DNA of 64,000 nucleotides. Origin: Galerina marginata (lineage: Eukaryota; Basidiomycota; Agaricomycetes; Agaricales; Galerinaceae). The DNA is taken from positions 576,324-640,323 of the forward strand of contig JAECYW010000030.1 in the NCBI GenBank assembly GCA_023014335.1. The letters are read 5' to 3'. The translations under genes were made by a program, and so were the position numbers. Each line of letters starts with the position of its first letter. Position 1 is the stretch's first letter. The notes below the pieces were generated by a model that saw only the letters and a program-made list of their open reading frames with translations, was not told the origin of the DNA and made no database searches. Below are positions 1-10,021 of this stretch, in pieces.

Positions 1-2526
1 GTACTTGCGGGGTGCCCACCTCGTGCGTTCCATTAATAAGCCAATTTCTTCTCTCAGCTGTGCCCCGAAATAATCGATCATCTGCTTGACTACGTCTGAC
101 GGAGTCCAATCAGGAAGAGTACACGGCATCATGAGTTTATGCGAGCCTCTGGTGACGAATGACCGGCTTGATGATACAGGGGAAATAATCGACAGCAGGT
201 GTGAACATACAGGACAGCAGCGCTTCGACGTCCCAATGGTTGGCCCAAATTGCTAACAACCAAAATGAGGGGGCAAAAGAGATCATAGATTGCATGACTC
301 ACCTGCAATTTGGCCAGAACGGAAGAGTACTGCGGGTGAGCCTCATTCATGGGAGTGCTAATGAGGGTTCCAAGAGCAGCCGCACAATGAAGCGAGCCTG
401 AGAATTTGGTTGTGGCAAGCCTGTCAAAGATTTTACAGAGACCAATGATGTAGAGCAGGTGATGGGTGACTTGGGTTGTTCGAGCAAAATCAACCAGAAT
501 GGCCATGTTGACGCCTGCAGCAGTCTTTGTGCGGAGGACACGAAGGATATCGTAAGCGGTTGCTCGACAGCCTGGAACAGTGGTCTGATGGCGCATCTGG
601 GACACGATCTCAACCACATGGCCGAAAAGGGGCTGATAGACGCTGCTGGACTCGCTGGTATTGGACTGCTGAATTTTCAATAACTCTTCCCACGCGTTAT
701 GGGCATCCCGAGCGAGACGAAGTGTGAGGCGACGGTTTGACTGTCTGCCTTTCTCCAAAAAGCTTGCAATTTGTTGGTTGTTCCAAAGGCGAGAGCCAGC
801 TCGTATTGGTGACCGCGCAGGAAAGAAGTTGCTGTCTGTGAGAAGTTCATTCCAAGGCATCAAGCCGTCACCAACTCGTGGAATTTGTAGCATTCGGAGT
901 GAGATACGAATGTTTGGGAGACCATAAAGGAGCATCTGGACAGAGCTGAACTGAGACACCAGCAACTTGAGCCATTTCAGAGCTCCCTGGTGTCCAGCAC
1001 TAGATTCGATCTCCTCAAAATCATCCTCATCCTCATCCATAGGGCCCCAATTCCAAACATCGTCAGCCGTGTTGTCGTCCAGATCGTTGGCCCTTGCACC
1101 AGCAATGGCATGACCGTCGTTACTGGGATTCTCTTCATCACTATCCACGGACTCATCCGTGTCAAGCTCGTCACCGCGGTCATCGTCCAGGTTATCCTCG
1201 CTAAAAGGGGAAGCATGCCGGTACTCGTCGTGGGGAGAATTGTGCAACTCTTTCTCAACAGACTCATTGCCTTCGTTTAAAGGGAGATCCTGGGAATCGG
1301 TTATGTCGTCTCTGAGCGGGACGCCGGCCTGGTCTTGAACGGGAGCGGGGTATGTATCTGCTTCTTGGCGCCAAGTCTTGGGAGAGGTGTACGCTCCTAA
1401 GCCGGAAAGCGACCTCCTGATAGTGTGCAGGTGCATTGGAAGGGCAGCACCAATGGTTAGCTTATGAAGTATGTCTCCGGCCCAAAGGACATTGGTAGCT
1501 GCATTTTTAAATGTCTCTTTGGAAAGCGCGTCGTTTCCTGTCGCGTCCTTCATTCGCGCAAGCTCGTTTCGGTAGATTCGCAGGATGGAGAGTAGCATGC
1601 GATGGAAGTCCTCGAATGTGTCTTTGTCGTAGAAGGTGGTCGTGGAGGTTGCCCCTTTGGCCTTTAAGCTTGTATATTCGTACCCCCCGGGGTGGAGATT
1701 GTTCAGGAAGCTCGCCAAACATCCGTTATCGATTGAAATCTGGCCATCTGTTGGAGTACTGGTCTTGGGTTTGGCCTTGTCAAAATCAATCCTCTTAAGA
1801 TCGACGTCGGTTAAGGCCTGTATGAACGGCCTTGATCGTACATGACAAGTGCGCTGGGACAATTTACGGAAGCACGCAATGACCATGTAAAGCAAGAACA
1901 GTCTGAGGGACTTCTTTATATCTTGGGCATAACGTGTGTTAAGGATCTTCTGAAGCATCCAGATATGATCACCAAACGAGATGGATTGACATCTGTGAAG
2001 GAGTGAATAGGTAAGAATGCAATAGCATAGCAGAAACAAGCAGTATTTACCCTTGCGAATGAAGGACTTCGTGAATATATGAACCCAGAACTTCGCCTTC
2101 ATTAATACCAGAGCGCTTCCTTTCCTTCTTGAATGCCTTGTACTGGATAGGTACACTTGGTGACGAGATAGTCGGTTCGGTAGATACCGATGCTTTCTGA
2201 CCATAAGATTGGGGGAAGACGCCATTCATGGCCTGGTTTCGAGGTTTGTAAGTAATGACAGCCTCCACAGGATCACCCCGATTGACTTCCATGACTACCA
2301 CCCCGATAGCCTCATGACGAAGGACGGCCAACGAGGCAAATGAAGAGGACAATTCGAGCTCCAACTTCTGGCCTGAATCTCTTGGGGTGTGGTCTGTGTT
2401 AATGGGCGGCTCGAGCATGAAAGCTGCGCCAAAATGGGTGATTGTTCTGAAGGCAAGTATATCCTTCCGGAAACCTTGGCTGTATGTTTCTGGAGTCTTG
2501 TCTTCATGAAGATGAGAATCTGCCAC
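1..2526 (-). CDS. Deaminase-fold protein (OTT_1508-like), left copy; 3' end runs off the window
   Basis: Three exons are visible: about 2051-2526, 303-1992 and 1-252, with GT-AG introns at 1993-2050 and 253-302 placed exactly as in the paralogue at 10022-12727. The frame is open throughout and the 3' end is cut off by the window edge. The protein has an acidic, low-complexity middle (DDDRGDELDTDES type) and ends with a zinc-site region: LHC-A, then SKRCCPVC about 40 residues later. The paralogue has LHC-E there, so the Glu expected to act as the proton shuttle in deaminases is Ala here (codon 381-383). The ATG that starts the paralogue aligns with GTG here (about 2524-2526), so the start is lost or lies upstream. 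Family assignment rests on the HxE/CxxC spacing and the fungal OTT_1508-like deaminase clade known from the literature. It is probably catalytically inactive. Confidence 0.6.
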
Positions 2527-3939
2527 CAAGTGTCAGGCCTCTGGATGTTCCTTTATCCGGTATTCAGGGACCCTTACCTCCTGATATTAGGTTCTCAATC
2601 TGGGTGGGCGGTGAGGCTGACTCCCCCTGATGCATTGGACACATCGTGAAAGATGGTGTATTAGGATTTGGGTGGTGGACAGTGAGGTGGATAGATGTTG
2701 GCAGAAATCGCTGTTGAGGTGGCAATTAGACAGATGTTCACCGGTCACCACAGTCGGCGTTGGAAATCTCTTCCCACCAAATACAAACTTATTAAGACAT
2801 ATTGCGTCATGGCAATTCAGGAGCGAACATGAGGCTCTCTCAAAGATAACGTTCAGATCAACATACTGGGGCTGGACTATTTTGACGACAGTCAAAAGGT
2901 CTGGGCACGTCGTTTGACTTTTGCTCTCTCGTTTTGCCGTCCCGTGTACCCTTCAATTTCGAGAGCAAAATGCTTTAGCAAAATCCAAACGCTGTGGCTT
3001 GCCTTTTGACCACCGGTGAAAGTTTCCTACCTCAGTAGTGCAATTGCAAGTCAAAAATGAGGTCAAGGCCAAGTCAAGTCCGTCCTCAATACACAGCGAA
3101 AGATCAAAAATTATGCCCGGGGTAAAATTTCGTGCAATCTCTCACTTTCCTAAATTATTCCTACATTTCGACTCACATTTCACCGTCATCATAATGCGTG
3201 GCATTTTGACATTCTCTTTAAATTTCATTAAATCCCAAAAGAAATCCTTGCCTGAGGATTCATGAGCTCGATCGGAAGTGAAAAACTTCTTTCGTCTTGA
3301 CCACCATGTGCACCACCGCCGGCAGCCTTCATTACAGCTCCTCCAACCGCTCTGTCCACCACCAACATTGTTCTCGAATTGGATCCCCTTGAAGTTGTTG
3401 ACAGACATGATATTGCATTCAGGGATGACTATTTGATGGGAGGTGTGTATGCGGTGCGTGTTTTTCTCGATTTATCTGCTGCATCTGACTATTGCTTTCT
3501 GCCTTTCCGACTGCTCAGGATCCAGGACGTCTTCCGGTACGGTAATTCTCGCACTTAATCTATAGCTAATGCGTATATTAATAGCCTCTTGAATTAGGTT
3601 GGTCCTGGTTCGACCGCTTGGGGTCAAATCACTTATGTTTCTTGTCGTCTCTTGGCCGCGAGCAAGGTGGACAGAAGCCTGCAGCTTAAATGGACATCGA
3701 GGTAAGTACCTAACCGCTTCCCGAACTTCAATACACTCTGACGTATGACCTGGCTGGTCTTTGCATTCTTTTTTATATTTTTTATTTAAAAAAAATCATC
3801 AATTTATATACCGGTGCGCGATAGCAGTCCGGTCGTGGTCTTTGCGTTCATCAGGCGACATTGGCGCTTTGTGAGGCTCACACGCTTCCAGCTGGTAAGA
3901 GCTCTGTCGTATCCTCGCCAGGCTTGCGGCACCTAAATT
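2527..3939. other. Intergenic stretch, no convincing gene
   Basis: No recognisable protein, RNA or repeat was found. A short open frame on the minus strand (3142-3408, ATG at 3408) begins MSVNNFKGIQFENN and is Gly/Cys/Trp rich, but it has no family match I recognise and no clear splice partner. AT-rich sequence with a poly-A stretch lies near 3780-3800. Confidence 0.4.
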
Positions 3940-4150
3940 TTCGGGCTCGCAGTACTCTTCCCTTCTGGTCAAATTGCAGGTGAGCCATGCAGGCTATGAT
4001 ATGCTTTTCCCCCTCATTTTTGGTTGATAGCAATTTGGGCGAGTCATTGGGGTGTCCAAGCGCTGCTGTCCTGTATATGCACACCTCCTTTCCATTATTT
4101 CCCCCGTATCATCGAGCCAGTCATTCGTCACCAGAGGCTCGCATGAGATT
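3940..4150 (+). pseudogene. 3'-end fragment of a third deaminase-like gene copy
   Basis: This stretch matches the last intron and the start of the last exon of the gene at 10022-12727: a GTGAGCC donor, a 50-60 nt intron ending in TAG, then an exon encoding QFG-VIGVSKRCCPV. The second zinc Cys of the CxxC pair is Tyr here (CCPVY). The homology stops around the conserved stretch that spells FVTRGSH in the intact copies. Nothing upstream resembles the rest of the gene, so this is a solo fragment. Confidence 0.7.
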
Positions 4151-5527
4151 GTCGTATGGGAGGGAAATGTTGATGATGACAATGCGGAGGGTGAACGACG
4201 GTTAATTCTTTTATGACACACCTCCTGCTGTATGCGCTAGAGGAATAGTGAGTTCAATACCTTTCTCTGTGGTGGGTGGCTGTTTGCGTAATATGTAGTG
4301 ACATGTTTGTGTTGGTAGATCAACAATGTCTCCTGTGGTAGAGCCCAACCTTTATGGGATGTTCTGGAGGGCGTCAGCAGAACAAATTGGACTATACATG
4401 CCTTTTGTTCTATATATTCTATGATTAACTATATGTTCCTTCCTCCAGCCAAGGCCCAACACGATAACGCGTGTAAGAGGGCAAGTTGCATGAACCATGG
4501 GCAGTAACATCATTCCCGGCTCCATCTGGACGACTCCCGGTCCATCATTTATCCCACCTTCACCTTCTCCACCTTCTCTACCTACCCAATCTGTCACCAC
4601 CCGCTGGCTTACTTGGCATTGTCCCCTCCACTTATCCAGCTTGCCCGCCAACCGCAAGCTTCATCCCCCGTCAGCCTGCTCTAAATGCTCACGATCAACT
4701 CACGATGGCCAATGCTCAGCATCTTCGCCTTTGCTGAGGCTCTTGCTGCGAAGCATAGACGTGATGATTCGGGCCTTAGATTGGGTTACCTTACTCTTTG
4801 TTTTGACACAGGTCTCCATGGACTATACTTACTCTCTCGGCACCCTTAGCATTAGCATTTTTGAACTCTGTGAAACCTATCATTATTATATCCCATTATG
4901 ACACCAAATTTACGTAGTACTACATCGAGAATAACACTTTTGCACCGTGCGGAGCACGGGTACCATCTATTAAATCTTGAATTAACACCCGAAAATGTTA
5001 AAGATGTCTATAGGTTCGGAGCAAGCCCTTGCTCCGGTCCGGTTACCGGACTCCTTCGCAGAAGCCTAAGGGGCTTGGGACAAACTGCCAAAAACAGAGG
5101 GGACGTTGGGCTGCGCCTCTCGTTACACAACCACACCTGGCGGCCCAAAAAATTATATAGAGCGTTTTTAGTTATGTTAATAAACACACAGGCTTTTTTT
5201 TGTGGACAGAAAGTAACTAGAAATTAATCTCGAAGGCATACAACTTACGTCACGCTCTGGTTTGCCCGCCTTCGCCTCAATGTGAAATCTTGCGTTAATG
5301 ACCTCGTTTTTTTTTTTGCCTCCAACAGGAATCATATCTAAATGTAATCATCTATTTTATTCGATATTAAGAGGTCAAAATAAATGTCAAGAGACAAATG
5401 TTGTGAGATGTGATACATGTCACTCTTACAGTCACATATGGTCACGGACCTTCTGCTTTCGAGACATGTCGCAGATACATTCAGATTCGAGAGAAGTAGG
5501 ATACCGTTTGATTAAAACAAACTTCCA
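4151..5527. other. Intergenic stretch with small hairpins
   Basis: No gene could be supported. It contains a short hairpin (CCGTGC-GGA-GCACGG, 4945-4959) and two back-to-back hairpins at 5018-5051. The last part (about 5400-5527) should hold the promoter or upstream exons of the DUF6589 gene. Confidence 0.4.
5018..5051. repeat. Two adjacent perfect hairpins
   Basis: GGAGCAAG and CTTGCTCC pair across a 2 nt loop (5018-5035). GTCCGGT and ACCGGAC pair across a 1 nt loop (5037-5051). Such tight hairpins are common near transposon ends, but no matching partner terminus was found. Confidence 0.6.
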
Positions 5528-8152
5528 ATGCCTTTACAATATGATACAGCTTATTGGGAAAGTGTTCTGGGCCATGATATGCGAAAACAACCCCGAGAAC
5601 AGCGACTACATCTCATCTTCTCTCTGATGATGTTCTTGCAAGTCAGCCTGGCACAATTCCTCGAGTTTGCATTCACGTCTCAAATCCACGAGGTTAAAAC
5701 CAGAGCATCAAGATTCATGGGGTACTCGCCTACTGCAACGACTGACAACAAGAAATTTCCACCTGGAATGGTTTTCCGAGCATGGTTGAAGTTTCCAAAT
5801 GCACGGAGATTTTTGCGCAAGATGATCGAACCGGTTGCGAATGAAATTGTGGAGGACGAGAGTAATAACATTATTAGAGATGCAGAACTAAAAGTGACAA
5901 TGAAGACCCTTACCTTGAAAGGTATTCAAAAGCTCCTGGAACCACAAAAGATACTGGAGAAATATCGTGAGCATGCACCGTTTACATGGAGCCTGCTTTA
6001 CACATTTGCTGCATCACCGAACAAGTGGAGGAAGGAGAAAATGAAAAAGTCAGCAGCTGAAACTGTCGAGGAAGAAGAGGACTGGGATGACGACCCGAAT
6101 TTTCTCGATGACGAACCAGAGAAAGCATGGGCGGGGGGTGTTCCAAAAACTCCTGAAGGTTTTTCGCGGAATCCGGTCTTGGTAAGTTACAAGCCACAAA
6201 ACTTTATCTAAAACAGCAATTAACCTTGAGTTAGGCTGTGATGATTGCTATAGCACTGCTTGCCTTTGTACGAAATCGTGCCACCAATGTCCTTCCACTC
6301 ATCCTCGGACTCTTCTTCAAAGTCAGTGGCACAAGCTCGCGTGTCGTGTCGATGCTCAGTAATGTCGGTCTATCCGTTTCCGGACGGACTGTCGAACGCC
6401 TCAAGAAACGCATATCCGATGATGCTATTGCACATGCGGTCAACCTGATTACAAGCGGTCATCTATTTTCCACGACGTTCGACAATATCAATATTTACCT
6501 TCGCAAGTTTCAGCAACGAGTAACAAATAAAAACTCCATGATACATGCGACCAATAGTGCAATTGTCGCTATCAACGAAGAAGGACTTGATGTTCAACGG
6601 GTCGAAAATCTTGACACAAAACTGAGTCTTCGCGGCAAGCGGTCCGATGCCACATTTGAGGATATCTTTCCTGCCCAAGATGATGACCAGCATCTGAAGA
6701 AAGCATTTAACTGTATCATTGCGGAAATGTTGGTGCTTTACACACCTGAAAGCCACAATTGGAACGAACGAAAGGAGATGCTCGAGGAAATCAGAAAGAC
6801 GATGCCTTCGGATAGACCGTTGAAGGTGGAAAAGACAGATGCACGACCATTCGGAGTATTTGATATCAATGAGGGGTCTAAAAAAGGGATAGTGAATGTC
6901 ATGGAAGCAATCCGTGAGCGTTCCACTCTAGAAGAAAAGGAGTGGTCAGCCAAAACACGGATAGTCCTGGGTGATTGGCTTACAAGCAATAACTTACGAG
7001 GAGCCAGGCGAGATAGAGCCGACGATATCAATGAGATGGAAAGGGTCGAATATGTTGAGGAGTTGAGCAGCCTCTGGCACTATGCTCTCCAATTTACGCA
7101 TTGTCTCATGCGTACTCATCTGGGACACGCGGTTCAAGATCCAACTTCACTTGCGGCACATAAAGGTCTATTGGGCCGGGTATGGGATAACACGAAGCCA
7201 AACTATGCTGCTGCCAAGTCGTTAATACGCCACTCGTTAATTGCAAGGCTCTTGCACATTACCATGTATGTATTTTAACCTTCATTGTGAACCATCATGC
7301 CAACACAAATCTAGGTCGAAGAAAAAGTTTACACGCTGGTCTGAGCTCTCATCGTGGCGGCCTGACATTTCCGAGATAATGTCCCTTTCAGAAGAAATAC
7401 TATTGGACCATGCAACCACGTCAGCAGCAGAAAAGATGAAAGAAGCGGAGGACGATTGGGAAGCCCACGACATTTTACTCATCCGCGACGCTCTTCTGTT
7501 TTGTGAGTTCGAGCAAGCAGTTGCTTATGCAGATCCAGGCCGCATCCTTCGTGTTATGAAGTACTGGTGCCTTTTGTTTAGAGGTGCTGGTCAACATAAT
7601 TACGCAAGGGAATGTGCCGAGGTCCTAGTCAAATGGAAATACGAGCTCGACGATCCACTGAGGAGGGCTCTGGAACGAGCCTGGTTTGTTAATAGATGGG
7701 GATTGCCAGGAAGATGGATTCCAACGGACCTATATGTTGAGCAATTGAACTTCTGGGTCAAGGTAAGTTCCTCACTCATTCGTTTTGGTGGATATCTGCT
7801 GAAAGGAAGTTAGCGTGTCTTTATTGCTCAAGGAAATGGCGTCACCGTTGAGTATATCATCGAGAAAGGGTCTGCGTGTGTTGAAGCCTTTAGGGATGTT
7901 ACTGAGCGTGTGTCAAGATACTTCGGCAATCCCGACCGATCGCGACGATCCAAGGAAGTGTCATTCCAGGAGGATCTTCGCGTACTTGTGGAGAACATGG
8001 AACAGCTTCCCTTGCATAAAGGGAAGCCCATTTCGGAAGTAAAAGCAGGCAGACTGCCTGTGTTATTCGGTCACGGCCAGATCTACCCCAACGTTGAGCC
8101 ACAGTGCTCAATGACTTTGACTTCGGCACTCCGAAAGACACCACATATCTGA
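5528..8152 (+). CDS. DUF6589 domain protein
   Basis: Four exons, 5528-6181, 6235-7265, 7315-7762 and 7814-8152, join in frame with GT-AG introns into 823 residues starting at the ATG at 5528. The conserved features fit the DUF6589 family common in Agaricomycetes: an AVMIAIALLAF-type segment at the start of exon 2, a TTFDNINIYLRKF stretch, then the FRGAGQHNYARECAEVL and NRWGLPGRWIPTDLYVEQLN blocks, and GVTVEYIIEKGSACVEAFRD near the C-terminus. The function of this family is unknown; no catalytic residues are claimed. The last ~120 nt of the coding frame (from about 8031) run antisense through motif VI of the convergent helicase gene, so the native C-terminus was probably replaced. Further upstream exons are possible. 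Confidence 0.75.
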
Positions 8153-9492
8153 TGTCTGGCACATTGCACCCCATTCCGGCAGCATCTGTGGCGCATAGGA
8201 TCCGATATTCGCCTCGTTCAAATTTTGCCCAGGCGGCTAGCTTTCCTGCTTCGGAAATGTCGGAAGAAAAAGCATGTACAAAAGAACGAAGGTGTGGTGG
8301 CAAGAGCTTCCGGATGAATTGAACTGCTTCGCGACATGCTGACTCAGAATCAAAGTAAAGAAGGCATTTTGGAATGTCTTCAATCTTCGTGGTGCCATCC
8401 AGTACTTGGGGAAGGACGGTTAGGATGTCAAGGAGAGGATTTTTTGGATCAGAGAAGGGTCGAGTGAGATAAAGGAGGTTCGGTCGGTCGGATCCCACGT
8501 CGAGCCCCCAGAAAGGTCTGTTTCCGTACCCGAGTGTGTTCCAGATGAGGTCAAATGTTGACGTACGAGCCGTGGCAGTACACGAGACGATGGGGATCTC
8601 ATAACCTGTATAGTTACGGAGAGTATTGAGCTGGCGATAGAGGGGGCGGAAAGCATCGCCGCCCCATTCATCGATGCAGTGAGCTTCATCGACGATAACA
8701 CCAGTTAGGCGTTTGCGAAAACGCGATCCCTTCCATAACTTTTGAAAGCTATCGGAAAGGGCCATTTCCGGTGACATATAGACCATCGCAGCACTTGAAC
8801 GCACGCGTTTCCAGAGGTCGGTCGTTTTCGTGGTGTCCTCATTGATGACAATGGCATCAATGCCTTTTCTCTTGGCTTGCTCCGCCTACACGCATGATAC
8901 ATATCAGTAAATGAGTTATGTAGGTGTTAACGAATGCTAAACTCACTTGATCGCGTTCCAATGCTTTCAACGGACTTATTACGACCACAAGTTTGCTTGG
9001 GCCACCGAGGACAGCCAAGCCCTCAAAAATGAGACTTTTTCCGTAGCCGGTACCAGCACAAAATATGCTGTCGTAGCCTTGAAGAATCCTTCGTATCAAA
9101 TGGACTTGCCAGTCGTCTGGCGTATAAGGGAGTCCGAGGATGTCGACAAGGCGTGTGCGGATCGATGGAAGGGAAAGGTTGGATGGCAATTGTGTCTTGA
9201 TGCCAGGGAGACGCCGTGAAGCATTCTCCTTTCGTCGCTTGGGGGTTTCGGGTGCAGTCAATGTCGCGTTCGAGCGGCCATGACGTCGAGATGGTGTTGT
9301 GGGGGCTGTTGGACCTGGAGCAGAGGTACCCCTCTGTGAAGGAGTCGTTCTACTGTCACCAGGATGAACCCTGTGAGGTGTCCGAACTATCTGTGGTGCA
9401 TTTGAGGCACCACAAGGGGTGGAAGGGGTTGCGGGGCGAGCTAGGTGTGATGGGTCTGCTGTGGCAGGTACCCATTGATTTGGCGCGCTCAT
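7899..9492 (-). CDS. RecQ-like DEAH-box DNA helicase
   Basis: Two exons (8947-9492, 7899-8885) joined by a 61 nt intron encode 510 residues from the ATG at 9492. After a Pro/Thr/Arg-rich tail of about 110 residues comes a superfamily 2 core: Walker A GTGYGKS (147-153), DEAH (248-251), motif III SCTAT (283-287), a C-terminal RecA-like lobe, and motif VI QRWGRSGRD (446-454). The order is typical of RecQ helicases that unwind DNA with ATP. The RQC and HRDC domains are absent. After PKWA (about residue 469) the protein reads antisense through the last exon of the DUF6589 gene. A likely 5'-UTR intron (GTATGT...TCAG) lies just upstream. Similar RecQ-like genes are often multi-copy in fungal subtelomeres and mobile regions. 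Confidence 0.85.
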
Positions 9493-10021
9493 ATCTTCAC
9501 GACGAACGCGATCTGCTTCAAAAAAACTGATCAAGATATGGTTTAGATATAACTTAACAATATAAGACATACCTTGGGCCGGGATGGTATGATCTGCGCG
9601 AGTATACAGTACAATGGTTGACAAGGTGGTTTGTGCATGAAGGCCGAGAAGGTGACCATATAACAATAGTTGATGTAGAGATAAAAATGATTAAAAAGCA
9701 GAATAAGATAAATTAAGATCGAATGAAGGTACTAGCCAATTTTCATGGCAAACGAGTGTGAAGTGGAAAGGGAGGAAATTCCCAAACGTCCTATGGGAGA
9801 TCGGCAGTTGGGTGCAAGCCCCTTCTGCGAAGGTGCAAACATGCACCGGCAGCAGACGGCGGCTTGGAACGAACCGAACCTAAAAGATGTCAGAGAGCCG
9901 GATGTGTGATCGCGCGAAACGCCTCCCGATCGGCCCGGTGATCGCACGTCCGGGTATCGTCCTGGCCATAATTTGCATTCTTTTGCTGTGTCCCTTAATC
10001 GATAATACACCCTCCTTCACC
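9493..10021. promoter_or_regulatory. Shared divergent promoter region
   Basis: This 530 bp gap separates the helicase start (-) from the deaminase-like gene start (+), so both promoters must lie here. It also holds the probable 5'-UTR intron of the helicase (about 9527-9573). No TATA box or operator could be assigned with confidence. Confidence 0.5.

Noticed and set aside
129..2225. Reading the left deaminase-like gene as a single 698-residue frame
   Set aside because: The frame runs through two introns that are clearly spliced in the paralogue, and reading through them loses the CCPVC zinc half-site.
4945..4959. CCGTGC-GGA-GCACGG hairpin as a Helitron 3' end
   Set aside because: The hairpin type fits, but no CTRR terminus follows within the expected distance and no Helitron 5' end or Rep/helicase was seen; the helicase here is RecQ-like, not Pif1-like.
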